Source: Corythoichthys intestinalis
Lineage: Eukaryota > Chordata > Actinopteri > Syngnathiformes > Syngnathidae
Assembly: GCF_030265065.1 (NCBI RefSeq)
Contig: NC_080395.1
Coordinates: 6,115,501-6,179,500, forward strand
Direction: 5' to 3'
DNA length: 64,000 bases
The position numbers and the translations under genes were made by a program. The notes below the pieces were generated by a model. The model made no database searches. It was not told the DNA's origin and saw only the letters and a program-made list of their open reading frames with translations. Every line of letters begins with the position of its first letter. Within the stretch, counting starts at the first letter, position 1. This document shows, one piece after another, positions 19,349 to 32,100 of this stretch.

Positions 19349-20290
19349 GTAAGTGTGATTTTTGGATAGATGACTGATGACTTTGTCAAAGCATAGCTGC
19401 CTACTGTTGTGGAATGAACAGTATAAGCTAGCGACGTTAGCCGAAAGTTAACTCGTGGCAATCCCCGATCATAGTTGTTGTTGCGTTCGCTAGGTTAAAA
19501 AACTACATTTCCTCACGCCATTAGACGCCACTTCCTGCCGAGAGCTGTGCCGAGCTGTGTTCTTACTTTTTCATGAGAACTGCTCCATGTGTTAAAAAAG
19601 AGACAAGGTTGTCAGCACGTTGTGTGTTCGATACATTTGTAAACTAAAAGCTCATAACAAGACACTATGCACGATCCATTTAAGAGACGCTGGAGTAGGA
19701 GGCGAGGAGGGGATCGGCGAGAAGCAAAACTTTGCGGTCGAATGTGGCGGCAGTCCGCTATTATTTTGTTTTCTTATTGTTGCCACAATAAAGTGGAGAA
19801 AGCCATCGACGACTCATCTCCTTCTTTCCCCCCAACGTTTTTATATTATTATTTTATATGCACGACAGCTGCCGGATCTGCCAAAATGAACATGAAGTCT
19901 GATTATTTTTTTTTTTTAACAATGTCATCAGATAGACAAAAACATCAAATTATGTGCAAATGCCTGCATCTTCAAATCATGAAAATAATAACCGCCTATA
20001 TCTTACCAATGTTGTAATCTCGATGGGTCTTGTATCCATTCCATGTCAGGTAGTCTAGGCACATTGTTTGCATCCTGATTAGCGTCTGGCTAATACATGT
20101 TAGGTCCAACATAAAATTCCAAGCTCCTCTTCTTCCTCCAACTCTTCAAAAACTTGGATCTCCTCCCTTGCGCTCGATCTATCGCTTATATCGCTGTTTG
20201 AATCATTGTTTGAAGGGCTTTGTATGGCGGCCGTCTGTATGGAGCTGCCATCGCTCTTCCCGGTGTGACATATCACTTCCGGGTTCGTCC
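19137..20290. mobile_element. Third THAP-type element, convergent genes, ends not found
   Basis: A plus-strand THAP exon (19137-19348) faces a minus-strand acidic ORF (about 20265-20015). The latter encodes PSNNDSNSDISDRSSAREE and FEELEEEEEL, then (shifted) VGPNMY and RLPDMEW. That resembles the FEP...GNTKW pattern of the accessory ORF at 2112-2325. The minus frame is broken. I could not identify terminal repeats, so the limits are those of the coding relics. Confidence 0.4.
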
Positions 20291-20439
20291 CCCTTCAGGC
20301 TCGAAGTTCGGAAACGCGATTATTTTGTCAAATATACAACATATAAATTATTTTTTCATGCTTTATTTGTTGGACAATGTTTCATTACTTTACTTGTGAC
20401 CCTATTTGGCATGTGAAGAAATTACTTCACATTACTGCT

Positions 20440-20950
20440 TCAACTCTAACAACCTTGCCATTCTGTTTGTACTTGGTCCAGCTGACTGTGAAACGCCCAC
20501 ATCTTTGGCAACCATACGTGTAGCGTTACATTCTTCAAAAAGTTTGATAATCCTGTCCTTGGTCTCAAGAGATATCTCTCTTGTTGGTCCGGCAGCCCTC
20601 CAAGGTGTGATAACTACACCGTTTTTAACTGCTGACTAACGAGCAGATCTAATCTGAGGCAGGGGCCCAATTGAGGGAAGGAAATTGACTGTATGTGTCT
20701 GTATTTTCTACTCAAATTGGAGTGATTCCATATTTTTTTCCCTGCACTTGTTCTATAAAAGTAACATTTACTGACCACCACAATGTTTTTATTCATTTAT
20801 TTTAGTGTTTCTGAATGCCAAGGAGTTGGACTTTTGAACTAATTCATTATTTTTTTCAAGCTTTTAATCTGAGTTTGTTCTACATAATAAAATGTCTGAG
20901 TCAGTGCTCGTCCGAGACTGGTGATTCCATACTTTTTGCTAAGGGTTGTA
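20440..20950 (-). mobile_element. Tc1/mariner-like remnant
   Basis: The minus-strand translation VVITPWRAAGPTREISLETK, DRIIKLFEECNATRMVAKDV, GVSQSAG is the N-terminal helix-turn-helix region of a Tc1-like transposase. The plus-strand end at about 20950 (TCCATACTTTTTGCTAAGGG) resembles its terminal repeat. The catalytic part is absent. Confidence 0.55.
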
Positions 20951-21924
20951 TTTACTCAACTTTTTGAATCCCGCGCCATGACAATTACTGACTTCCAGCC
21001 AGAGTCTAGAATTGAGGAAGAAGGCGGATATGACGTCAGAGAATGAGATCATCTTTACTATACAGCCATACACTATTGTATGCCGAAGGAATGCGGATTC
21101 AGATGATTTTGCACATTAATTTGTTTATTTTTCGCGTTGCGCCAGCCCAATGTGCTGCAGGCCTTTGTTGCTACAGCCAGGGGTGAAAGTGCACTGAAAA
21201 AAATGAATCAGGCAGGTTGTAAAGTTTACTAAAAGACAGTGTGCATTTTCAACAAGAAACCATCATGTTTCCAAGGTGAGCATGATTGATTCATGCAGTC
21301 TCTACATAAACATGAACAGTGAATGAGGAGCTTGATTAGATATTGTTGATGCAACATAACGTCAATGTGTCTTTCCAACTAATTGCAATAGTCTCATGAT
21401 TTCTCGCGAGATTTAAAATAAGGATTGCCAACTCCCTGAATAAGTAAGGGACACCTCATTGGTACCATCACAATTGAATTATCATTTTGTATGTGAAAAG
21501 AGATTTTTTATTAGATGGGACTTTGAAAGGCAAAGGCCCAGCTAGTAAAATTCCTCAACTTTATTTTTATTTCTTTCTTTCATAATATTATTATCCACAT
21601 TTTTTCGGCGCAGTGCAGACTCCAAACCGTTTGACCGACCGGCATCGGTTAAATATCAAAATGACCGGAATTCCATTCATTTTTAATGGCAAACATTTTC
21701 CCTTCATTTTCAATGACAGGAAAACATAGGTGGTTGTGATTTTTGACCACTTACCATTACAGCCCATTGACATTGAAGTGGCGCCTAAGTAAGTCAATAC
21801 CACTGACAGCTATGTATGTCCATGCCATTGACTATCATGAATGTCACCACTATTGATGCCAATGTACTGGATTCCATTGAGGCATATATAAATTGATGCC
21901 ATTGACAGCCATTTACGTTAAAAT
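20951..21924. other. Unassigned intergenic stretch
   Basis: No coding frame of note. From 21630 to 21920 there are several imperfect repetitions of the motif CATTGACAG/CATTGAC, a low-grade repeat also found elsewhere in the window. Nothing else is recognised. Confidence 0.4.
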
Positions 21925-22675
21925 TAGGGCTGTCAAACGATGAAAATTTTTAATCGAGTGAATCACAGCTTAGAAATTAGTTCATCGTAATTAATCGCAA
22001 TTCAAACCATCTCTAAAATATGCCATATTTTTCTGTAAATTATTGTTGGAATGGAGAGATAAGATGGATATATACATTCAACATACTGTACATAGGTACT
22101 GTATTTGTTTATTATAACAATAAATCCACAAGATTGCATGAACATTATTAACATTCTCTCCGTGAAAGGGATCCACGGATAGATTCTTAAAGGATAAATG
22201 TGAGTTTGTATATTGTGACTAAATATTGCCATCTAGTGTATGTGTTGAGCTTTCAGTAAATGATAATGTAGTGACAAAACTGTTCTGCCCAAATGCATGA
22301 TGGGAAGTGGGTAACCATGACTGTGTGTGGCAGCTGCAAATAATATATATTCTCTGTGTTGTGTACAATGCAGGGTGTTAAGTAAAAGATCAACTCCTGT
22401 CATTCTCCCCCACGTTGCTCGCCTCAATAGTTATAATTGTTGTGGAAGAGATGTCAAAGCTTTACGCAATTAAAAGCATGCTTCAAATAAATGCCTGTAT
22501 CCACTCCACTCATCTGTCACTGCCTCTTAACTCTGTATATACGTAGAACGTCGTCATTGTAGTCTGTTTGCGGCAATGCGTGAGTGGGTCGTTCCGTGCA
22601 TCCGTTAAATATTTTTACGTTATTATTTTTTAAAAATAATCACCACCCGTTAACGCGATAAATTTGACAGCCCTA
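21925..22675 (-). mobile_element. hAT-type MITE, family 1, reverse orientation, complete
   Basis: The ends TAGGGCTGTCAAACGATG and (inverted) TAGGGCTGTCAAATTTATCG are both present. The interior matches the 6405-7158 copy. The 8-bp flanks (GTTAAAAT and GTTGTGCC) match only partly, so the target duplication has decayed or a boundary has shifted. Confidence 0.75.
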
Positions 22676-24829
22676 GTTGTGCCTTATGTTGGCTCAACAT
22701 GTGTGCTTTATGTTAAAAGAACACAACTGCTAAATACTGAAAGAAAGCAATATTATCAGGTGCAAATTCTTTCCATCATTTTATTATGTCAGTTCAACAC
22801 CCCATTTTTTTGAGCGTGGTTAGAATTTCTTTCCGAAATTCCCTGACATGAAGGTCGCCATGGAGACCGATTTTTTTTTTCTATTTAGGGGGAGAGTCGT
22901 CAAACTTCCTAAAACAAATGAAATGCAGAAAAACTGCTTTTGGCACAACTATTCCTATAACACATACAAACACAAAAAGGCTCGTCATTCAAAATTGTAT
23001 TTTTTCAATGATTTGCAAAATAAAAGTTAACAAAAACAGCAGTAACCTCAGCCTCCATCTCCTAATTTCCCCCCCACATTTCCTGAATGCAAAACCTAAA
23101 TTTCAACGATTTAAAAGCATTGAATGTACATTAAAATTGAAGCTAATGTAAACGTTTATTTTCCTTCTTCATAAATTAAGATACACGTCAAACGTTCCTC
23201 CAGTACAATCAATATGTAAATTTAGTACAACAAATCAGCCCTATCTGCATAATAAAGTCCACTAGCTTAGACGCTACGAATGCTAACATATTTACGCTTC
23301 TCTCATAGCAATTCGCTAATCATAACTTAACAAACAGTATCTCCAAACTTAACCACAAATGCCCACACCAACAAACATCAACTGAAACAACTTACAGCCA
23401 AATGTTGGTCGAAACAGAGCGTAGCTGTTAGCCATTTTCAGACACGTCTGCTTCTCAGTCATAAAAGGTAAGAGTTCAGCCACACCCAACGCCGCCACCA
23501 GAGGGCATCATTTGACAAAATACAATATTTTAAACAAACCATCACACATAGGGTTTTGACAGTTGCCGTCATATTTTCCGGGTCAAAGCACCGTATGTCG
23601 GAATGATGCTAGTCAGTTAGCCATTGTGGCAGCCCCCTGATCACAACAAAGAGCTTTTTCAGTTGAAAATTCTTTTGAAGAAATGCTTAAATCACCAGAT
23701 TTTAGATATGAACGTAAAACAGTCTCGATTCTTTGATATAAAAAAAAAAAAAAAAAGCAAAAAAAAAAAAAAAAAAAAAACGGGCAGTTACGCATATATT
23801 TTACATAAATATGTCGAAGAATGACGCCATCACCGTAGCGGTTAATTTCTCCCATTCTTTTATTTTTTTCTTTCTTTCTCCCAACATTTCAAAATGCATG
23901 CATGGTACGTAAAATATAATAATTACCTTGAATCCTCGAACAAATCACTCCTGAGACAATCGTTCCTGTTCATATGCGGTACAGCTTTCTTTCTTTTTCA
24001 ACTAAATCCGGCGTTACATTTGCTGCGTGTGTGTTTGTAAATAGCTCATTTTCATGTGGGCAGCCCCCTGCTTGAAGGGTAGGCGCTGTATATGCGCGAA
24101 GTGACCTGTCAATAGTTATGAAGTCTATGACTCATCATGAAACTAGCGTGTTTATATGACTTGATATCTAGTAAGATTTCAGCAGAGGCTAAAATCCCTT
24201 GTTTGATGACCCCCCCCCACACACTTGACACCCCCTTGGCACTGATGACAAATGTCAGCACAATAACTATTTCCTAATTCTTAAGGACCTGAAATAGAAG
24301 CTTGTACAAGAAAGGCTAAACGATTCACCTGCCAAAAAACTAACTGAATGAACTTCATTACTGACAATTGATCGACGAACGAAACGCTCACCAACATCTG
24401 ACCAACGGAGCTAAACTGAGATCACATGAAATCGTAGCGAAACAACCAACTCAGTAAGAGACCGAGTGACTAACCTATGAACAAAAATGGACCAATGGAG
24501 CTACCGACTCGCTGACTATCCAACATCTAACAACAAGTTGTACTTACGCAAGGTTCTCGTCTCGTTCTTGTCGTCGTCTCTTCGCCGTGTGACTTAAACA
24601 ATCCGCGCTCAGAGCCAAAGTCCTCGATGACCCAGCGACAGGTGTTGTGCCGGAAAATGCCCCTGACGGAAGGGCGCACACGTCTCTCGTACAGCAAAAC
24701 ACGACACTCTGTTATATAACTGACTCTCTATCTAGTTATATCAATATCTATTCAGGACTCAGGAGGCATCTTGGTGTGTCGCATGCGTTACTGAACTATT
24801 TTTGTGTCAAATACAAATATGTCCTTGTC
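22676..24829. other. Unassigned intergenic stretch with a long A-run
   Basis: It contains two adjacent poly-A tracts (23739-23780) and a possible minus-strand exon near 24550-24720. The phrase GGCAGCCCCCTG occurs at both 23630 and 24060, which hints at an old repeat. No reading frame longer than about 80 codons, and none with recognisable similarity. Confidence 0.35.
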
Positions 24830-25853
24830 AGTGGCGGACTTGGCAATTCTGGGGCCTAAGGCGAACATAGCCAGGAACCCTCTTTATATGTTCCTTTAAA
24901 GAGCATACGACAGGAGAAAAAAAGTCTTAAATAGCATTATTATGTGAATTAGAATCATATTTTGAGACGATTCAACTATATACAACAATTTAGCAAAGCG
25001 CAGATGACGATATATTAGTCTTTTAATCTGCTGGTTAGCCACGCCTACCATTATAGGGCTCTAGCGTCCCCAACAGGTGGATGACGTCAGCGGGAGACTG
25101 GGCTCATCGGTTTTACTATTCAGCCCATTGAGGGGGAATTATTCAGAACGAGGAAAACGCGACGAAGAGAGACGCAAAATGTCATTGTTTCAGTCTCTCT
25201 ACTCCAATATTTTTACAGGATATTCTTTTTATCCAAGTATTTTTCCCCATTAGCTAAATAAATGGCTGTTTAGGAAGAGGACGCCTTCACCCGTACACGT
25301 CACAGCGCCCTCCTCCTCAATGCAAGACCGAAGCCGGAAGTCACTCATTTTCATGGCGCAGGATTTAAAAAAACTGAATAACTATAGCGATCGCTTCCAC
25401 ACACATCCAAGCGGTCCATATCATTCAGGAGCATAAGTACAGCGTGGATTATGAAATAAACATGCTTTTTCGTGTCACAGGCACTTCAAAGATACCACAT
25501 AATTGAACAGGCTCCTGTGAACATAGAGCGGCAAGCTGGCATCTGATTGGTATAATGGAGTCATCTGATTATTGTTGCGACATCTCGTTGGTGGAGCTTC
25601 TTGGCATTGCTGGTGAAAAAATAAGATAAATAAATCAATCTAATATGTATAATAAAGAGGAAAAATCTAACAACTTTGTGTAGCCCAAAGTGCGTTTTTT
25701 CTTAACAAGTCTACTTAAGTAAAAGTAAAAAGCATAGCTTTGTAAAACTACTCATCGAAGTACATCTTTCTCAAAAAGTTACTCTAATAAATGTAACGGT
25801 GTACATGTAATGCGTTACTACCCACCTCTGCTAGAATAATAGATCCGCCCCTG
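24830..25853. mobile_element. hAT-type element, TIR CAGTGGCGGACTTGG
   Basis: Left end CAGTGGCGGACTTGG and right end (inverted) CAGGGGCGGATCTAT. They are related to, but distinct from, the 239-1490 element. No clear 8-bp duplication remains and no transposase is present. The interior includes GTTACTACCCACCTCTG at the right, common in fish hAT elements. Confidence 0.5.
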
Positions 25854-26049
25854 GATATTAGCTATATAGTACGTGCAAGTTGTGCAACCGCTGTCACTGA
25901 AAAGGGTTCACAAAGGAGCACGTTTTTCGATGAAAAAAAAAACTTTTTGAAAAACTAACATTTAAAGTTAAGAGAAAAGGGAAAATGAGACTTAATTCAT
26001 GTCATAAAAAGGAAACTAAAGACAAGTTCTAGACGAAAAAAAGTACGTT

Positions 26050-26183
26050 CTCTTTAAATTGAACCGGAAGTAAATTCGGGAGCGGGAAGTCGATTTCATT
26101 TCCGGGTCGGAAGACGCCGCTCTCACATTGTAGTTAACGCGGTGCGTTTAAAAGAAGTCGAGCGTGTTTTTTGTTATTGAAAA
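26050..26183 (+). promoter_or_regulatory. SNRPA1 core promoter with ETS-type sites
   Basis: Within 135 bp of the start codon are ACCGGAAGT (26063-26071), CGGGAAGT (26083-26090) and TTTCCGGGT (26098-26106, the inverted form). There is no TATA box at the usual place. ETS-driven TATA-less promoters are typical of housekeeping genes. Confidence 0.55.
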
Positions 26184-29100
26184 ATGGTGAAGCTATCCGC
26201 CGAGTTAATCGAGCAGGCTGCTCAATACACCAACCCGGTGAGAGACCGAGAGCTCGACCTGAGAGGTAAACGCGCTGCGTCGTTTGTTAGCTAAGCTAGT
26301 TAGCCTGTTACGCTAGCTCCTCGCGTGCATTTGCCAAGCGCTAATAGTGTTACCTAGTACTTCCTTTGACGTTTGACTGTCCGAAAGAATCTAGGCAATG
26401 TCTCTCTGACCATAAGCGGTGGTGCAATATTGCTCTCGAGTGCTATTAGGTAAAAGAATATGCAAATAACCCCAAAACGACGAACCAAATGCAAGTCTCG
26501 TGTTTTTTCCCCAAGAAAAGTGACATTTCAAAACGCTACTTGTCCTACAGTTTTTGTCGAAATTACACGATTTACACATTTAGAAATATTCAGATTGTTG
26601 ATGGGCACCAAGCTATTATTTTCTTGAGGCAAACGTTTACCGTATTTTTATTTATTTATTTATTTTTTTAATGAACAAAATAGCTTTAGTCGCCATTGCA
26701 TTGATGGGACATGAAATGATATCAACTAGACATGACCCCAAAATGCCCAAAATTAAATTAAAGTGACCTGCAATCAACAAGAAGTGACTCAATATGATCA
26801 GGAAATTTCCCGGTAATACCCTAAAATCAAGAAATTGATGCGTTTTCGACAGAAAATGATCTGGTAATAACTGATCGTGACTCTGAAATGACCCCAGATC
26901 AATAGAAAGTTACCCAATATAAACAAGAAGTTGCCCCGTAATGCCTGCAAAATCAAAAGGAATTGACGCGATATCAACAGGAAGTGATCTGATATTAACA
27001 GGAAGTGACACGGAAATGACCCCGGATCCAATTGCCATTGGCGCCTTTGTACGTCGATTCAGTGGACAGGAAGAGACCTGAAATAGGAAGTGATCAGTAA
27101 AATGCCGCCAAATTGACATGAAGTGACCTAATGTCAATAGAAAGTGACCCAATATGAACAGGAAGTTGGCGCGAAATGCCACAAAATCAAAAGTGCTGTC
27201 ATATCAACAGGAAGTGACCGTGAAATCCTCCCAAATCAACCAACAGGAAGTGACTCCGTCTTGCAAACAATTTTCCTGTGACAATTTTAAAGACGTGATA
27301 AATTCTTTTCTGTTGTATAAGCGTCAGGGATGACAGTAATCCAATTTTCAGACTTTGGAATGGTTTTCCCCAGGTTATAAAATTCCAGTTTTGGAAAATC
27401 TGGGAGCTACTCTGGACCAATTCGACACTATTGACTTTTCTGACAATGAAATCCGTAAATTGGACGGATTCCCGCTCCTGAAACGACTCAAAACTCTGCT
27501 GCTGAACAACAACAGGATATGGTGAGACACACGTGAAATATAGGAAGGACATTTTGTTCATTTTTGTCCCCCTTGTGGGTTTGATGGATTTTGTGTGTTG
27601 CAGTCGTTTCGGAGAGAACCTTGAGCAGTGCCTTCCCAGTCTTCGAGAACTCGTCCTGACCAACAACAACATCCAGGAGCTGGTGAGGTTTTTTTTTTTT
27701 TTTTTGATCCGTTGATGATAAGCTGCGTCCAATCGCGTGGTGTCTAGTCATCCTTCTGCAAATGAATCCACCTATAGCAGACGTGTAATCCAAGCGAGTG
27801 TGGCAGCGAATGAAATGCTCGCACAAGTGACCAGGAAATGACGTGGGAAGTGACCAGTGAACCAGAAATGACCTGGAAATGCTGTAAAATCAACAGGAAA
27901 TGACCCAAAACTGCCCCAGAATTCTCAGAAAATGTCCTGTACGTGCCTCAAAATCAACAGGAAATGACCCAAAAGCTGCAGGAAGTGACATGTAAGTGCT
28001 TCAAAATTGACAGGAAATGCCTGAAATTAATGGGAAGGAACCAATAACAGGAAGTGACCCAGAAATGCTCTAAAATCAACAGGAAATGAGCCCAGACTGC
28101 CCAAAAGTAGTCACATCATGATCTGTAAGTGCTTCAAAAGCTACAAAAAGTGATCAGGAAATGCTGGACATTAACAGGAAGTGACCAATGAACAGGACGT
28201 GACCCAGGAATGATCTAAAAATGAACAGGAAGTGACCTGGGAATGCCCCAAAATAAATAGGAAGTGACCCGGGAATACCCCAAAATGAACTGGAAGTGGC
28301 CCGGGAAATGATCTAAAATGAACACGAAGTGACTCGGGAATGCCCCAAAAATTAACAGGGAGTGACTCTGGATTGCCCCCAAAATTAACAGGAAGTGACT
28401 CTGGATTGCCCCCAAAATTAACAGGAAGTGACTCTGGATTGCCCCCAAAATTAACAGGAAGTGACTCTGGATTGCCCCCAAAATTAACAGGAAGTGACTC
28501 TGGATTGCCCCCAAAATTAACAGGAAGTGGCCCAGGAAATGATCTAAAAATGAACAGGAAGTGACTCTGGAATGCCCCAAAAATAAACAGGAACTGACTC
28601 GGGAATGCCACATAAATGAACAGGAAAGTGACTCGGGAATGCACCCAAAATGAACAGGAAGTGACCGGGCAATGCCCCAAAAATGACCAGGAAGTGACCG
28701 GGGAATGCCCCAAAAATGAACAGGAAGTGACCCGGGGAATGCCCCAAAAATGAACAGGAAGTGACCCGGGGAATGCCCCAAAAATGAACAGGAAGTGACC
28801 CGGGGAATGCCCCAAAAATGAACAGGAAGTGACCCGGGGAATGCCCCAAAAATGAACAGGAAGTGACCCGGGGAATGCCCCAAAAATGAACAGGAAGTGA
28901 CCCGGGGAATGCCCCAAAAATGAACAGGAAGTGACCCGGGGAATGCCCCAAAAATGAACAGGAAGTGACCCGGGGAATGCCCCAAAAATGAACAGGAAGT
29001 GACCCGGGGAATGCCCCAAAAATGAACAGGAAGTGGCCTAGGAAATGATCTAAAAATGAACAGGAAGTGGCCTAGGAAATGATCTAAAAATGAACTGGAA

Positions 29101-32100
29101 GTCATCCGGGAATTGCCCCAAAATGAACAGGAAGTCATCCGGGAATGCCCCAAAATGAACAGAAGTGACCCGGGAATGCCCCCAAAATGAACAGGAAGTG
29201 GCCCGGGAATGACCCCAAAATGAACAGGAAGTGACTCGGGAATGACCCCAAAATGAACAGGAAGTGACTCGGGAATGCCCCCAAAATGAACAGGAAGTGA
29301 CTCGGGAATGCCCCCAAAATGGACAGGAAGTGACTCGGGAATGACCCCAAAATGAACAGGAAGTGACTCGGGAATGCCCCCAAAATGAACAGGAAGTGAC
29401 TCGGGAATGCCCCCAAAATGAACAGGAAGTGATCCGGGAATGCCCCCAAAATGAACAGGAAGTGATCCGGGAATGCCCCCAAAATGAACAGGAAGTGATC
29501 CGGGAATGCCCCCAAAATGAACAGGAAGTGACCGGGGAATGCCCCCCAAAATCAATAGGAAGTGACTTGGGGAAAGCCCCAACACCATCAGAAAATGACC
29601 TGTAAGTGCTTCCAAATCAACAGGAAGTGACCTGTAAATGCAGTGATAACAATAAGAAATGACCCCAGCTTGCCCTAAAATCAACTGGAAGTGGACCACA
29701 ATCTACAGGAAGTGTCCAGTATTTATCGCAAATGCACAGGAAGTGATCCAGAAATGCTTGAAATGGTACAAGAAATGATGTATAGGAAACCACCACAACA
29801 GGTGATCTGTAATCAACAGGAAGTGACATGAAAGTTTGCTGAAAGGAACTGCACATTGACAACGATAGAGGTCCAATGAATTGACATGATGTTGAACGCT
29901 CTTGTTGGAGTGCCATTGACGGCGCTAGACGTCCAATTCCTTTTGACAAACGGACGTATACGTTGTGTTCCAGGGCGACTTGGAGCCGCTAGCGTCGGTC
30001 AAGACGTTGAGTCTGCTCAGGTGAGAAGCGGCAGGACATCGGTTACAGCGGGTGTGGCTCACAGACAGCAATGTTTGTTTTTTGTTGTTGCTTTTTTGGT
30101 CCAGTTTGCTGAGGAATCCCGTGACCAACAAGAAGCACTACAGGCTCTACGTCATCAACAAAATCCCACAGATCCGTGTGCTGGACTTTCAGAAGGTCAA
30201 GCTCAAGGTGGGTCCCAAAACGGGATACTGTACAAGCATCCAAACGACCGGAATTCTCACGCGACGCGGACTGTTTCATCCAAAAATGACCATTAGCCAA
30301 AACCTCATGTTTTATTCATCATATCATTCCGAAATTCATGACACTAAATTTCTATAGTTTTTTTTTTTTTGCTAAACAGGTACAATTCGGCCAAAATTTG
30401 CATAAAACATACCCGTTCAATTCTAATGGGCTAAATTTTGATTTCTAATGGCCATTCATTTTAATTGTACAAAAACCTCTATTAATTCTTATTGAATTCC
30501 AACCCAAGTGACTCAACAGGAAGTGACCCCAAATGCCCCCAAATCATTAGTGACTCTGGAATGCCTTAAAATCAATAAGAAGTGACCCAATATGTACAAG
30601 AAGTCAACCTGAAATAGCACCAAATTAATAGGAAGGGACTTTCAAATGCCCCAAGTCAATAAAAAGAGACCCAAAATGAACAGGAAGTGACCCTCAAATG
30701 CCCCCAAATCAGCAGGAAGTGACCCAATATGTACAGGAGTGACCCCCAAAGGTACCCAAATCAACAGGTGATCCTAGAATGCCTCAAAATCAGTAGGAAG
30801 TCACCCAGTATTTACAGGAAGTAGCCCTGAAATTCCCCCGAATCAATAAGAAGTGACCTCCAAATGCCCCCAAATCAACTGGAAGTGACCAATTAGGCTA
30901 CAGAAGTGACCCCTAATGTACCCAAATCAATAGGAAGTGACCCTGAAATGCTTCAAAATTAGTCGGAACCCAACATTTACAGGAAGTAGCCTTGAAATGC
31001 CCCCTAATCAACAGGAAATGACGCAATATGTACAGGAAGTGAACCCGAAATGCTCCCAAAATAATACGAAGTGACCTCCAAATGCCCCCAAATCAATAGG
31101 AAGAGACCCAATATGAACAGGAAGTGACCCTAAAATGCCCCCAAATCAACAGGAAGTGACCCCAAATGCTCCCAAATTAATAGGAAGTGACCTCCAAATA
31201 CCCCCGAATCAATAGGAAGAGACCCTAAAATTCCCCCAAATCAACAGGAAGTGACAGTTGATGGCCTCAAACTCAGTAGGAACCCAACATTTACAGGAAG
31301 TAGACCTGAAATGCCCCTTTAAATTAACAGGAATGGACCCAATATGAACTGGAAATAGCCCTGAAAGGCCCCTAAATCAATAGGAAGTGACCTCAAAATA
31401 CCCACAAATCAACAGGAAGTGACTCTGAAATGCCCCCAAAACAACAGGAAGTGACTAAATATGTACAGAGGTGACTCCAAATGTACTCAAATCAACAGGA
31501 AGCGACTCTAAAATGCCTCAAAATCAGTAGGAACCCAACAATTACAGTAAGTAGCCCTAAAATGCCCCCAAATCAATAGGAAGTGACCTCGAAATGCCCC
31601 CAAATCAACAGGAAGTGACCGTTGATGGCCTCAAAATTAGTAGGAACCCAAAATTTACAGGAAGTAGCCATGAAATGCCCACAAATCAACAGGAAGTGAT
31701 GCAATATGTACAGGAAGTGAACCCGAAATGCCCCCAATTAATAGGAAGTGACCACCAAATACCTCCAAATCAATAGTAAGCGACCCGATATAAATAGGAA
31801 GTGCCCCAAATGGTCCCAAATCATCAAGAAGTGACCCTAGAATGCCTCAAAACCAATAGGAACCCAACATTTACAAAAGTAGCACTGAAATGCCTCTAAA
31901 TTAAATGGGTAGTGACCACAAAATGCCCCCAAATCAACAGGAAGTGACTCTAGAATGCCTCAAAATCAGTAGGAACCCAACAATTACAGGAAGTAGCCCT
32001 AAAATGCCCACAAATCAACAGGAAGTGACCGTTGGTGGCCTCAAAATGAGTAGGAACCCAACATTTACAGGAAATAGCCATGAAATGCCCACAAATCAAC

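Noticed and set aside
28350-29540. CRISPR-like regularly spaced repeats
   Set aside because: The units are directly contiguous without unique spacers, in a vertebrate intron. This is an ordinary minisatellite.
28171-29699. Long open frames (up to about 490 codons) rich in HFLFIFGAFPG-type repeats
   Set aside because: They are the minus-strand reading of a 33/34-bp minisatellite. Both strands are open, and the frame follows only from the unit length.
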